This document shows positions 24,873 to 35,859 of a stretch of DNA of 64,000 bases, piece after piece. Below the pieces are notes generated by a model. The model worked only from the letters and a program-made list of their open reading frames with translations, was not told where the DNA came from and ran no database searches. The translations under genes and the position numbers were made by a program. How positions within the stretch are numbered: the stretch's first letter is position 1; the number at the start of each line of letters is the position of its first letter. Origin of the DNA: Cristatella mucedo (taxonomy: Eukaryota > Bryozoa > Phylactolaemata > Cristatellidae). Location: assembly GCA_009760855.2 (NCBI GenBank), contig WPIO01000015.1:2525001-2589000 (forward strand). Reading direction: 5' to 3'.

Positions 24873-26639
24873 TCGTAGGTGAGGTCTTCTCGGTTGGGGT
24901 TTGTGTTGTGGGTTTCTCTTCTCGCAGCCGACCGAGATTTGTCCCAAGACGGCCGGTCTCCGCAGTAGCGATTGCAGGGAAAGAGCTTGAAGTACCTGAG
25001 GTAGCACCTGAGAGGGAGGCTACGAATGAAGGAAGGTGAAGGACATGAGATTGCAGGCGCTGTTCCGGTGCACGTCCGTCTGACGCTTGGACGGGGAAGG
25101 GTTGACCGAGCTAAAGTAGCATTTCCACCTGAGTGGTTTCTTGGCCGGACGGCAAGCGCGTAAAGCCGACTTATAAATTGACCCGGGGGGGGTATTTAAA
25201 TTCATTCCTCGCTCGGTTAGATCTTTGCGGATCAGAGCGGGCGCTGCCAGCGTCGGCCGCTTCGGTTTGCACGCACTGCTGGCTGAACAAAAAAAGCGAG
25301 TTCCTTCGCTAGGCTCACCGCCTGAGGCAGCTCGGTTTCAACGGCGCTCGAAGCCTCGAAAAGAAGCCAAGACGATGACCAGCTACCCCGGGATGCTGGC
25401 TGGCTCCCGCGAAGCATTATGGCGAGCGCATTGTGCGCCCCACGTCGGCGTACATTTCGCCGCTGACTGCTGGTTTGCTGCTTCCCGGTGCTCTGGCGGA
25501 AGCTCGTGCAGCAAAGAGGTCAGCTCAGCGGGTCGACCCAGCTGCCCTAGGGAGCTCCGAAGAGGCGGAGGGCCGAACTACCGCGGCTGAGGCAAGAAGC
25601 AGAGCAGCGGCCGAGAGAGCACGTGCGGCCGTACTGCGTGCCTAAGGTTGCTATGCTAGTGCCCGCTACGCGCGCCGGGCGACCGACGCTCGAGGTTGAA
25701 CTAGCGCGGCTTGGAGCCCGGCCTTCCAGGCGGCATTCAATCCGTCGTCCTGGTGAACGCCAATCGGAGCAGCAGCGTGCCCCCCCCCCACCTGGGCGAA
25801 ACCTCGCACGTGCATCGTCCGGCATTGGGACGGAGTTCGGGCAGTTACTCGAGCCGCCCTCGGACAGTCGCTGAGCGGAATGCACGCCCTAAGATTACAA
25901 CGTACGCGCAGTTTCGAAGACTCGCATCGCACACGAACCTCGAATGAAGCGCATCGGCCGATGCATAAGCGAGGGGGGACTTGCTGTGCCTGCGTTTCGT
26001 TGCACATCGAGCCTAGGGCTGCAGCCGACTGCGCCCACGGCCCCGATTGGCAGAGGCGCTTATCTGCGAAAAGGGCGAGGAGAAAGGCGAGAGAATGCAC
26101 GTCGAGGACGAGGGCTGAAAACGAGCGCAGGTGCGATATTAATGGTCCGCCTGTGTGCTAGCTGGCGGAGGCCGTCTTGTCTGCGGTCCTACGAATTACC
26201 GCGATCCACTCTAATTAAGCGAAGACGACTGGAAATTGGCATCGCGAAGCTCGAATTTCTACTACATATCCTAGTACACGGTCGTCATAACGCACCCAAC
26301 CAATGTCATGCCATCGAGCTCGAGCGCTCGCATGCGAATGCTGAGATCCAAAATCCGGTGGCCACGATCGAGGTCCACCGAAAATCAGCCGGAAATTGGT
26401 TGTGGGAAGCTCCGATGTTGGTTGATTGCTTATTAAACTGCACTGTGGTTCAAGCGTACCCATACAATTTCGCTCCGTTTCACGCTCTCATTAAATCCAC
26501 TGCAATCGACTGTAGTGCCCTGCGGGGCAGCGGATTGCGGTATTGGCCCTACCCAGTCACTTAAATATGCGGGAAAGAAAGCATGGAAGTTGATTAGCGA
26601 TTACATGCACATCCAGTATGTTAAAGCACGCAGATGGGA
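24873..26639. other. Spacer, no feature seen
   Basis: GC-balanced to GC-rich DNA with random frames and several short G or C runs. No conserved protein, tRNA or repeat match was found. Confidence 0.5.
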
Positions 26640-27345
26640 ATTCGCAGGGACCGGTGAATGCTTTGAGGACAAGGTGTGTTCTAGCTTCTTTTACGTGTCA
26701 AGCCACGAGATGTCGTGACGTCAGTCGGAAGTGAGTTTCTGGCTTTAGGAGCCCGAGAGCTGGCTTGAAAGCCCGCTCTCCAAGGGATTTGAAATTGGTA
26801 GAGAGGCAGGGAGAAATTACTTAGCTCAGAAGGGCAAGTGTTACAATTCAAAAACCTGACGAGGAAGTGTATCTGATCGGTACGCCGGAGCCAGAGAATG
26901 AAGAGACCTAAACGTGAGCGACACAATCTTGAAGTACTAGATGCGCTACTGTATATAATAATAATAATAATGCACTTGATAAAGCGCCCTCAGAGAACTC
27001 AATCTCTTCCTAGGCGCTTTACATTCGCTGCGTGGGAACCAGTGCAGGTCTAGGAAAAGTAGTGTAATGTGGCAGTTGCCACAATCACGACATATAACCC
27101 TAACTGCAGATGTGTGCAACCAATTTAAGCGGACTTTTGCTCAGGCAGAAAGACCTGCGAGAAATGAACCACCGAAGTCTAGTCACGATGTCACAAATCC
27201 ATGGACCAGCTTGGCTATGGTATCCTTACCTCAGCAGGTCCGAATTGTTGCAAAGGTGTGTCACTGAAATTCGGAAGACCTAACTGTGGAGCTGATGTGT
27301 TCGTCTAGTGAAAGGTCACTTTGCAAGAGGACTCAGTAGCCTAGA
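26640..27345 (-). mobile_element. Old L2-like LINE copy, interrupted
   Basis: A diverged minus-strand copy of the RT C-terminal and 3' UTR region (matches to GGAGCCAGAGAATGAAG, CCAGTGCAGGTC and TTGGCTATGGTATCCTTA). A younger 77-bp LINE tail (26955-27031) splits it. Reading frames are lost. Confidence 0.7.
26955..27031 (-). mobile_element. LINE tail-only insertion inside older LINE
   Basis: (AAT)n, TGCACTTGATAAAGCGCCC, the hairpin, then ACATTCGCTGC and nothing more of the LINE. The old copy resumes right after (CCAGTGCAGG). This is an extreme 5' truncation. Confidence 0.85.
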
Positions 27346-27689
27346 GCTAAGTTTGTTGTTATCGTACTTCGGGAAGTGGATTCAGACGGTTTCCCGTGGC
27401 AAGAAAGACTTCTTCAGCTGTCTGGCGATGTGTGGCATTCGCCAAGTGACGTCCTGAACTGGGTCCACGTCGGTTTTAAGATTCCTCGTGCCATCCAATA
27501 TCCTATACATGTCAACGATAAGCATCTATGTCTCTTCCTTTTGATCAAAAGTGCGCCTAGATTGTGATGCAATTATTCCAAACGAGGTGTAGAAGCCTCC
27601 ACATCCACATAGAACTACGCCGCAAGCATAGCCCTCGTAACGGTGGGGTCTCTGCCAACAGGCGACAAATACCTTATGAACCCTGACCC

Positions 27690-28165
27690 TTGGGATCACG
27701 ACTAGTGACTCATAAGTGCAGTGCCAATGCAAGCAGTTATGCCGACGGTAGCGGAATACGGCAGCAACGAAGATCACCCGTACCTTAACATAAAAAGTCC
27801 TCATCCACACAGTAAAGAAATACATTTGACAGCGACGGAGGGTTACAGGCATTCAACAGCGGGCCATGACGTTCGACGCCTCTCGTACGGCTTAAAGCCT
27901 AGAGTTCAAATCAGCTCAACTGCAGGAGCAACAATTTCCTGCCAATTATACGGCTAGCTTTTTGCTAGCTGATTTAGCAGCCTCATTTGTAAAGCGACAA
28001 AAGAGCCCTAATGGCTGTCACCACCGCTTGGAGTGGGCAATAGAGGATCGGCCACTGCAGAACTCAAACCCGTGACCTGGGTCGGGAAGAGCACGCACCT
28101 TCCTCCTGGGCGTATACCCTGGGTCGGGGCTAGGGCTTTTATGCTGCCATGGCCACAGATGGCCA
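27690..28165 (+). repeat. R3 copy c, split by a SINE-2
   Basis: R3 words (ACATTTGACAGCG, ACAGGCATTCAACAGCGGGC, TCAGCTCAACTGCAGGAGC) run to about 27950. The R3-like end (GGGCTTTTATGCTGCC) reappears at 28133, after a minus-strand SINE-2. The LINE RT frame starts right after. Confidence 0.5.
27958..28095 (-). mobile_element. SINE-2 copy
   Basis: On the + strand: GCTGATTTAGCAGCCTCATT, GTAAAGCGACAAAAGAGCCC, TCACCACCGCTTGGAGTGGG, GATCGGCC and AACCCGTGACC. This is the reverse complement of the SINE-2 body and B-box region. Confidence 0.75.
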
Positions 28166-29441
28166 CAGTCCTATCTCAGTGGGAGAATCCAGAGTATTGA
28201 CCTGAATGGACAAAGATCATCCGAGGTAACTCTGAAATATAGGGTACCTAAGGGCTCCGTGCTAGGTCCGGTTCTTTTCATGGTTTATACTCTCCCTCTT
28301 GCTGATGTGATTGCCAAGCAAAATCTAGACTTTCACTTCTATGCGGATGACACTCAGTTGTACCTTTGCTTTGATCCCTCCCAACCTTCGAGCACCTCGA
28401 ATTCTCTCAACTCACTGCATGTATTGATGCATGTATTGATGGCATCCGCACATGGATGGCAGCAAATTTTCTAAACTAAACGATGATAAAATTAACTTAC
28501 TAGTTATGGGCAAACCCAGACGGATTCAGAGATTGGAAAGGCTGACGCACAAAATCGGCTCTGTCAGCATATCTCCAGTTGAATCAGCTCGAAATCTAGG
28601 CGACATGTTCCAAAGTGACCTCTCGTTAGACTACCACATCAGCTCCATAGTCAAGTCTGCCTACTTTTAGCTACATAACATTGCTAAAATTCGGGCTTGT
28701 TTAGATAAGAATACCACGTCCAAGTTTGTCCATGCATTCGTGACATCCCGTCTCGACTTCTGCAACTCACTGCTTACTGGCCAACCGGCATGTGTGATCA
28801 GGCGATTGCAGCTGGTGCATAACTCCGCAGCTAGGCTTGTCTGTCGTGAGCGTCGCAGTTGCCACATTACTCCACTTCTCGCCGATCTGCACTGGCTACC
28901 AGTCAAACAACGGATCGACTTCAAGGTTTTGTTGCTCACTTTTAGGTCACTTCATCCTATGGCTCCAGCCTATCTCTCAGATCTACTCCCCCACCTGGCC
29001 AAGCATCGTACCACCCGCTTTTCGGAATCCAACAGTTTACAAATGCCTCGTACAAACCTCAAATCCTTTGGAGACCGTGCATTTAGTGTGTATGCTCCCA
29101 AAGCTTGGAACTCCCTGCCGACTTGCGTCAGAACATTCCCTGACTTGACCACATTTAAAAAGAACTTAAAAGCACACCTATTTAGGACCGCAGTTAGTGG
29201 GTCCCTGTGATTCGTCCTTGATGTGCTTATGCGTGCTGACACTGTGCATGCTGCCACTAACCACATTTGCATGCTGACCCTGTGCATGTCACCCCTAACC
29301 ATGTTATTCATGCTGTTTATCAAGCATGATATTACTCACCATTCAATTGCGTTTCCCTTTGCAGCAAAAGTAAAGCGCCTAGAAAGAGATTGAGTTATCT
29401 GAGGACGCTTTATCAAATGCATTATTAATATTATTATTATT
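28165..29441 (+). mobile_element. L2-like LINE with RT palm motif (most complete copy)
   Basis: A 5'-truncated non-LTR retrotransposon. The reading direction shows SGRIQSIDLNGQ, KGSVLGPVLF and FHFYADDTQLYL, where YADD is the catalytic motif of reverse transcriptase. Then come MGKPRRIQRLERL, TSRLDFCNSLLTGQP, LADLHWLPVKQRIDFK and SFGDRAFSVYAPKAWNSLPT, ending HLFRTAVSGSL at 29210. Frameshifts near 28450 and a stop at about 28668 break the frame. The 3' UTR, hairpin (AAGCGCCTAGAAAGAGATTG ...) and ATTATTATT tail follow. The fold and spacing match the L2/CR1 group. It is not functional. Confidence 0.93.
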
Positions 29442-29529
29442 ACAGATTGTCACACAACCGACTATTTGCCATTCTAATCCAGGAACCGCAAATAGTGAAT
29501 TTCACTCTAGCTGATTTAGCACGCTCTCG

Positions 29530-29623
29530 TTTTTCTTCCCTTTGCAGCAAATGTAAAGCGCCTAGAGAGAGATTGAGTTCTCTGAGGGCGCTTTATCAAG
29601 TGCATTATTATTATTATTATTAC
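29530..29623 (+). mobile_element. LINE tail-only insertion
   Basis: Starts at about TTCCCTTTGCAGC and holds only the terminal hairpin and (ATT)n. It lies just after a GCTGATTTAGCACGCTCTCG piece that resembles the reversed SINE-2 end. Confidence 0.85.
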
Positions 29624-29885
29624 ATATATCGGCGTATATGCACATTTCATATTTTTGAACTCGCGAGTTGCCAAGTAGGCGGCGGCGGACCGCATGTGGG
29701 GATTTTCCCTAGTTGCCTTGACTCATGCGACTCAGTGCAATGTATAGACCACACGATCGCTAACCACAGCTGATGTAACGACGGCAGCTTGGCACCCAGC
29801 TTGCGAGTATGGCATACACGTTCACTCACGCCGTACACCGAGATGTGGCTCAAGTGCGTAGGTGGAGCTCTGCTGGTCATGGTAG

Positions 29886-29982
29886 AATAATAATAATAAT
29901 AATAATAATGCACTTGATAAAGCGCCCTCAGAGAACTTAATCTCTTTCTAGGCGCTTTACATTTGCTGCAAAGGGAAATATA
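29886..29982 (-). mobile_element. LINE tail-only insertion
   Basis: (AAT)n, hairpin and GCTGCAAAGGGAAAT on the minus strand, with no further LINE sequence. Confidence 0.88.
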
Positions 29983-30344
29983 ATCTTTCGGCAGCATTTG
30001 ATATCGATCCTCAATTCCTCCTTGAGCCCCTCTAATCTCACCTGGGCATCACTGGCCCTGCACTACAATAGTTTAGATCCTTCCTCAATGCGAGACTTCA
30101 GATCATTGGTGTCAATGGACAAAAGATATTCGATTCATTCTCGGGTTTTGTGTAACCCAGAGATCTATGCTTGGTTCTCATCTTCTGGGTGCCACGAATA
30201 ACTGCGATACGGCTGTCATTTTCACCATAAACTTCAAGACACTGTGGTTTTGATTCCAAGATATACATAATTGTGTTTCGGGTTTACCCACCAAATTGCA
30301 TGTAATTGCGCACTGCGGTTTTGATTCCAAATTACAGCAAGTAT

Positions 30345-31390
30345 GAGTGATGAAACCGAACAAACAAAGCCAATCCTCGTCTAGGAACATTTCAAAGCCC
30401 TTGAGACCCCTCTTACAGACGAAGTAAAAAATCTCGTGGCGGAGAGCGAAATCGCGCTTCATGACGGTGCCATGGCTGAGCCAGCGAATCTCGGTGTGGT
30501 AAAGCAAATCGCCGTAATCAGCCCCTGCAGCTTCGCAGATATGCTTGAAGATGCGACGACATCCCCTGACTTGACTGCATCAGAACATCCCCTGACTTGA
30601 ACACATTTAAAAAGAACTTAAAAACACACCTAATTAGGACTGCATATGGGTCCCTGTGATTCATCCTTCATGTGCTTATGCGTGCTGACACTGTGCATGC
30701 TGCCACTAACCAAACTTGTACGATGACCCTGTGCATGACACCCCTAATCATGTTATTCATGTTGTTTATCAAGCATGATATTACTCACCATTCAATCGCG
30801 TTTCCCTTTGCAGGAAATGTAAAGCGCCTAGAAAGAGATTGAGTTCTCTGAGGGCGCTTTATCAAGTGCATTATTATTATTACTATTATTGTTATTATGG
30901 TTGAGAAGACGAGCAAGCACTGCGTTTACTAGCTTCACCACAATCGAAATAACGTCTTTCATGCTTGCCGCTTTGGCACACGATGCCTCCTGGTGAAAGA
31001 TGCAGTGCATCTTTCGTGTCTCCTGCACTCACAGCCCAAAGAGCGGCCATGGTCGATCAGCAGCTGCGAAAGTTCTTTGGTAGATCCAGCATAGTGGCAG
31101 GTGCAAAGCCGGTAGGAGGGCATTGAGGACTTCTCTCTGCCGGTTGTCATTCCCTTAATTTTGACGAGGCTGGGAAACTCCTCGACTACCTCCAGGTCAT
31201 GTGTGACGCCGCACACAAAGATGGCCAGCTGTGCAGTGGTCTTGATATCACAGCTCTCGTCCAAGGCGACGGGGAACATCTGGAGAGTTTTGAACTTCGT
31301 GCTCATCGAGGACCGGACATCAGCGGCCAAGTCCTGCACGCGTCGAGTCACAGTCGAGTGCGCAGATGGCGGAATTGCCTTGCCATTGCG
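30345..31390 (-). pseudogene. hAT-type (ZBED5/Buster-like) transposase remnant
   Basis: Minus-strand pieces in order: RRVQDLAADV and VALDESCDIKTTAQLAIFV (about 31351-31200, the RNase-H-like start with its DES motif); HCIFHQEASCAKA and VVKLVNAVLARLL (about 31015-30905); then LLYHTEIRWLSHGTVMKRDF (about 30510-30450). These follow the order of the ZBED5/GTF2IRD2-like hAT family as I know it. Frameshifts, the loss of the N-terminal BED finger and an intervening LINE (30559-30898) make it non-functional. It lies inside the left arm of fold-back A, so it may be the remains of that element's own transposase or a separate insertion. Confidence 0.75.
30559..30898 (+). mobile_element. L2-like LINE 3' UTR inserted in the hAT remnant
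   Basis: Begins at the C-terminal codons (CATCCCCTGACTTGA, twice in tandem), then the 3' UTR, hairpin and an ATTATTATTATTACTATT tail. It splits the transposase between its VNAVLARLL and HTEIRWLS parts, so it is younger. Confidence 0.88.
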
Positions 31391-32229
31391 TCGTACTCAC
31401 CAAATTCCATGCGATCTTGCTTGAGCGTTGTCACGCTACGGCCTCCAATAGCCAGGGCAAGCCAGCATCCCTGCATTATCGAACCGCAACACAGCTTCCA
31501 TTTCCATAGTACGAGTTTCATAGCTGCAGTTTTGATGCTACTTTACCGAAATCCTTGCTCCGGGTTTACTAACTAAATCTCACGGCATAGCGCATGGGCT
31601 TTCTCATAGTGTGGCCTCTAATGGCCCGGACCAGCGAGCCTCATAACATATTCCAATGACGAGACAGCTGCGCCTTTCACACTAGTAATCGTGTAAATGT
31701 TGTTTTGATTCAAAATAATAGCAAACTGTGGTCTGAATTCGCCCTCAAAATTTCATTCGACTGCGCATGCACTTTTTCAAGCTATGGCCTCAAACGATCC
31801 GGGCTAGAAAGCCTTCATACATATCTCAACGGCGAAACGGCTGCTATTTCCGAAATAGACTTCGAGGAACTGTGGCTTTATTTCATGTCACGGAAAACAG
31901 TGTTCTGGGTTGAACCACTAAATTTCTTGATATTGCCCATGAGCACTCTCACGCTATGGCCTCCAGTGGCCAGGAACAGCCAGCCTTCCTACACATTCAA
32001 ACTGCAATAGAGCTGCCATTTACACCCTAGGAGTTGTATAACTGGTTTTAATTAAACGTAATAGAAATAGTGTTTCGGGTTTAGCCACCAAATTTTATGA
32101 CAACGGTGAGCGTGTTCTAATGCTATGGCCTCCAATGGACCAGGCCATCTGCAGCCCGGGCCATCAGAACCATAGCAATATAATGGGTTAGAAAAATCAC
32201 ATAAAAGTCGGCGGGTAAACCCTGAACAC

Positions 32230-33667
32230 CGTTTCCATTATAAGAAGATACCAGAAGTGCAGGTTATCGACGCCTATCGTTGGTTGGAATGGTTACTGTG
32301 CCGCAGTTGGAAAATTCTGTGCGGACCGGGCCATTGAAGGCCAATGCATGAGAACGGACATGGGCTATTGCATGAAATTTTGCTGCTAAACCCGGAACAC
32401 TGTATGCTATAACATGAAATCGAAACCACAGTTACTCTATGGTTATTGCGGAAATGGCAGCTGTATCGCAATTGAAATATGTATGAAGGCTTTCTGGCCA
32501 GGACCTTTTGAGGCCATGGCATAAACCATGCGCTAAGCCACTAAATGTGTTTGGTTAACCCGGAACAGTGTTTCTATAATGCGGAATCAAAACCGAAGTC
32601 GCACGAAATCTATTATGGAAATGGCAGTCGTATCGCACCTCGAAATGCCCCAGCGGTCCGGGCCATTAGAGGTCATTTTGTTAAATCGCGATTTCGCAAT
32701 TGTTTGCACGAAAGTTTGTTGTTAAACCCGGAACACTTTTTTTCTATCATTTGGAGTCAAAACGGCAGCTTCGCGACGCTTTTCGTTGAGATGGCAGCTG
32801 TGTCGCCTTTGTTGGATTGTGTTGGAGGCTGGCTGGCCCGAGCCATTAGAGGCCATAGCATGAGAACGCGCAAGTGAAATCGGATAAAATCTGGTGGGTA
32901 AACACGGAGAATGCTTGCTATAATGTGTAATGTAAATACAAGTTTCATTAAGACTATTCTGAAAATGGCAGCTGTATCGCAGATCAAAATTGCACGGTGC
33001 CCAGGCCATCGGAGGCCATTTCGTGAGAACGCACACGCAAAAGATCGCGAAAGTTTGTGTGTAAACCCGGAACACTTTTTCTGTAAGTTAGAATCAAAAG
33101 CGAAGATGCTTGAAGCTTATTTTGGAAATGGAAGTTGTGTCGTGGTTCGATTGTGCAGGAATGCTGGCTGACCTGGCCAGTGTGGAGGAGGACGTAGCAT
33201 GAGAACGCGCCAGCGAAATCTCATGGAATTTGGTGGATATAACTAGGACATCGTTTTCTATTTGCACTCAAAATTGCAGCTACGAAGAAGCTCTTTGTTG
33301 AAATAACAGCGGTATCGCAGTTCAGCAACTTGGGGCTGTCATTTGGGCCGGGCCATTGGAGGTCTGAGATCGCGTAAAGTGAAATTGCATGAATTGTTTT
33401 GGCTAAGTACTTTTCTACGTTACTATTGTAAATCAAAACCGCAGTAGCACGAAGTGTTTTGTGGATATGGTAGCTTTATTGCAGCCGTTCGAATGCCTTG
33501 CGCTGGGCCATAGGAGGCCGTAGTGTAAAAACGCACAAGCACAGCCGCGTGACATTTTGTGGGCAAACACGAAACACTGTTTCCATAGTGTGGAATCGAA
33601 AACTTCCGTTGCGAAAAGCTTATTGTGGAAATGGAAGCTGTACCGAAGTGTATCGCAGCTATTCGTG
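32230..33667 (-). repeat. Fold-back A, right arm: same ~170-bp units, - orientation
   Basis: The reversed landmark (GGGCCATTGGAGGCCATAGC) recurs near 32340, 32512, 32668, 32850, 33008, 33185, 33355 and 33512. The last unit ends GTATCGCAGCTATTCGTG (33650-33667), the reverse complement, with one change, of the sequence opening the left arm at 30193. The two arms therefore form an inverted repeat centred near 32210. Confidence 0.88.
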
Positions 33668-33677
33668 GGACCCCAGA

Positions 33678-33698
33678 CTCGCTAGAACCACTAGCGAG
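33678..33698. repeat. 8-bp hairpin just outside fold-back A
   Basis: CTCGCTAG-AACCA-CTAGCGAG starts 10 bases after the terminal sequence of the right arm. Confidence 0.85.
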
Positions 33699-33807
33699 CT
33701 TAATTCGCACATTAATTCACACATAATCCCGTTGTTCTAAGAAAAAATCTGCATTCCTCGACGATGGACGCATAGGGAGACGCTCAAGCGAATCCTTGCT
33801 GGAGTTG

Positions 33808-33960
33808 AGAGCTGGTTTGGTCCAGCGGTTAAGGTGCTCGCCTTGACCAAGGCCTGGCTGAGGTCGGGGGGGGGGGGCTCGAGCCCCGAGGCATATTCGA
33901 AGCGCCTGAATACAGATTAAGTCCTCTCGGGGGGCGCTACACAAATAAATTATATATTTA
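33808..33960 (+). mobile_element. SINE-1 copy between the two fold-backs
   Basis: A clean copy: GAGCTGGTTTGGTCCAGCGG (A box), a G-run-disturbed B region, GGCTCGAGCCCCGAGGC and GAAGCGCCTGAATACAGATT ... GGGGGGCGCTACACAAAT. A short ATATAT end follows. Confidence 0.88.
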
Positions 33961-34260
33961 TTGAGAGGGTGAGAGCCGCGAGCCCGCGATAGGAAGGAGT
34001 GGAATGGATAAGAGTGTCGGGAGGTACTTTTGTTCGTCGGGTCAGTGCGAGTAGCGAGTAGCGGTAGCGGGAGCCCTTAGCCCTGGCCGGGCGCTGCCCG
34101 CGAGCCCTGGATGGCACCCGCAGTGCACACCCTAAACGGCGTTCCGCCCGCTAGTACTTGCAAATGAATTTCTGGCGACAACGATCGACGCCCCCAATTA
34201 GCGTTCAATGATTCGCACGCTCTGCTGCTAATATGCGGGAGGGCGGGCAAGCTCTCGATA

Positions 34261-34296
34261 GGGGAATTCTCGGCGGCCGGGTCGCAAGAATTCCCC
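34261..34296. repeat. 10-bp hairpin just outside fold-back B
   Basis: GGGGAATTCT and AGAATTCCCC are perfect inverted repeats with a 16-base spacer. The hairpin ends 8 bases before CACGAATAACTGCGATAC, which opens fold-back B. Confidence 0.85.
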
Positions 34297-34304
34297 GAAG
34301 ATCG

Positions 34305-35850
34305 CACGAATAACTGCGATACTCTGTGATAAAGCAGTCATTTCAACAATAAACGTCAGAAAGCATCGTTTTGAAACAAAATTATACGGAATGGTGCCAC
34401 GGGTTTACCCAACAAATTTCATGCAATTGTAGTAGCGAGTACTCGTGCTATGGCCTCGAGCGGATCGGGCCAACAAGCCTTTTTGCACATTAAATGGCGA
34501 AACAGCTGCAATTTCCACAAAATGCTTACCAAAACTGTAGTTTTGATTCCAAATTATAGAGAACTACATGCCAGCAGCAAGTTTAAGCACCGATTTCAAG
34601 CGATATTTCGCTTTAGAGTTCTCATGCTGCCCAAATGGCAGCCAAAACATTTGAACCGATATTACTCACCATTCAATTGCATTTCCCTTTGCAGCAAATG
34701 TAAAGCACCTAGAAAGAGATTGAGTTCTCTGAGGGTGCTTTATCAAGTGCATTATTATTATTATTATTATTATTATCAACTTCAATAAAGCTACCATTTC
34801 CACAAAAATATTTGAGGAACTACAGTTTTAATTTCAAATTATAAACCAACAGGGTTCCGCGTTTATCCACCAGCTTTTATGCGATTGCGCTTTCGCGTTC
34901 TCGTGCTGGAGCCTCCACTGGCCCGGGCCAGCCAGCCTCACTCCATTATCAAACTGCGATACAGCTTCAATTTCTACAAAAAGTTTCGTACAATTGTAGT
35001 TTTCGTTTCAAATGATGGAGAATGGTGTTTCAGGTTTGCCGAGCTGGTTTGGTCATGCTGCCATGTAAAAAAAATCTTTCAGCAACGGCGGTGTTTATTT
35101 CAAATGATAGAGAATAGTATTCCGGGTTTACCCACCAAATTTCAGTCGATTTCGCTGGCGCGTTCTCTGGCTATGACTTCCGACGGTCCGCCCTGAATGG
35201 CAGCCCTACACAGTCAAACTGCGATACAGCTGCTGCCATATCAACAAAAAGCTTCGAAAAACAGGGATTTCCAGAGTAAATTTTAGAAAACAGTGCTCCA
35301 GGTATACCCATCAAAGTTCACGCTATCGTGCTCTCGCGTTCTCATTCTAAGGTCTCCAATGGCCTGGGCCAGTCAGCCTCAGTAAATTATCGAACTGCAA
35401 TGCAGCTACTATTGCCATAATAAACGTTGCGAAACTGCGGTTGTGATTCCACGTTATATAAGCTATGTTCCGGGCTTACCAATTGAATTTCATAGCGTCT
35501 AGGCGTTCTAATGCTATGGCCTCCGATACCCCGGGCCAGCCAGCCTCCCGACTTATTTTAACTGCGATCTAGCTGCTATCTTCCTAATAATCGAATTTCG
35601 ACACAGCTGCCATTCCAACGGTAAGTGTCGTGCAACGGCACCTTTGATTCCATATTATACCAGACAGTGTTTCGGGTTTTCCAACTACATTTCGTGCCAT
35701 AGGGCATTCTCAAGCAATTGCTTCCAGTGGTTCAACCCACTCTGCATTTAAGGACTGCACAACAGCTATCATTTCTATAATAGGATTCGTAAAAAACAAT
35801 GGCCTTGATTGCATATTATAAAAACCAGAAACAGAAAAATTGTAATAAAA
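34305..35850 (+). repeat. Fold-back B, left arm: ~170-bp units, + orientation
   Basis: Opens with the same CACGAATAACTGCGATAC as fold-back A. Landmarks occur near 34449, 34625, 34911, 35176, 35350, 35515 and 35715. The wide 34625-34911 gap is a LINE tail insertion. The wide 34911-35176 gap is a partial internal duplication. Confidence 0.85.
34658..34777 (+). mobile_element. LINE tail-only insertion in fold-back B
   Basis: From ATTACTCACCATTCAATTGC through the hairpin to (ATT)n, about 120 bp. Array sequence continues on both sides. Confidence 0.9.
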
Positions 35851-35859
35851 ATATAAAAA

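Larger units (their letters stand above)
30193..32195 (+). repeat. Fold-back A, left arm: ~170-bp tandem units, + orientation
   Basis: Landmark GGCCTCCAATGGCCCGG recurs near 31443, 31612, 31786, 31957 and 32127, a period of about 170 bp. Each unit also has CTGCGATACAGCTGCCATTT, a GTTTTGATTCCAAATTATA-like block and GGGTTTACCCACCAAATT. The arm begins with CACGAATAACTGCGATAC (30193-30210). After the first unit it is interrupted by a transposase remnant and a LINE, and resumes at about 31395. Confidence 0.85.

Noticed and set aside
28165-29441. An intact reverse-transcriptase gene
   Set aside because: It lacks the endonuclease and N-terminal RT regions and has frameshifts and a stop.
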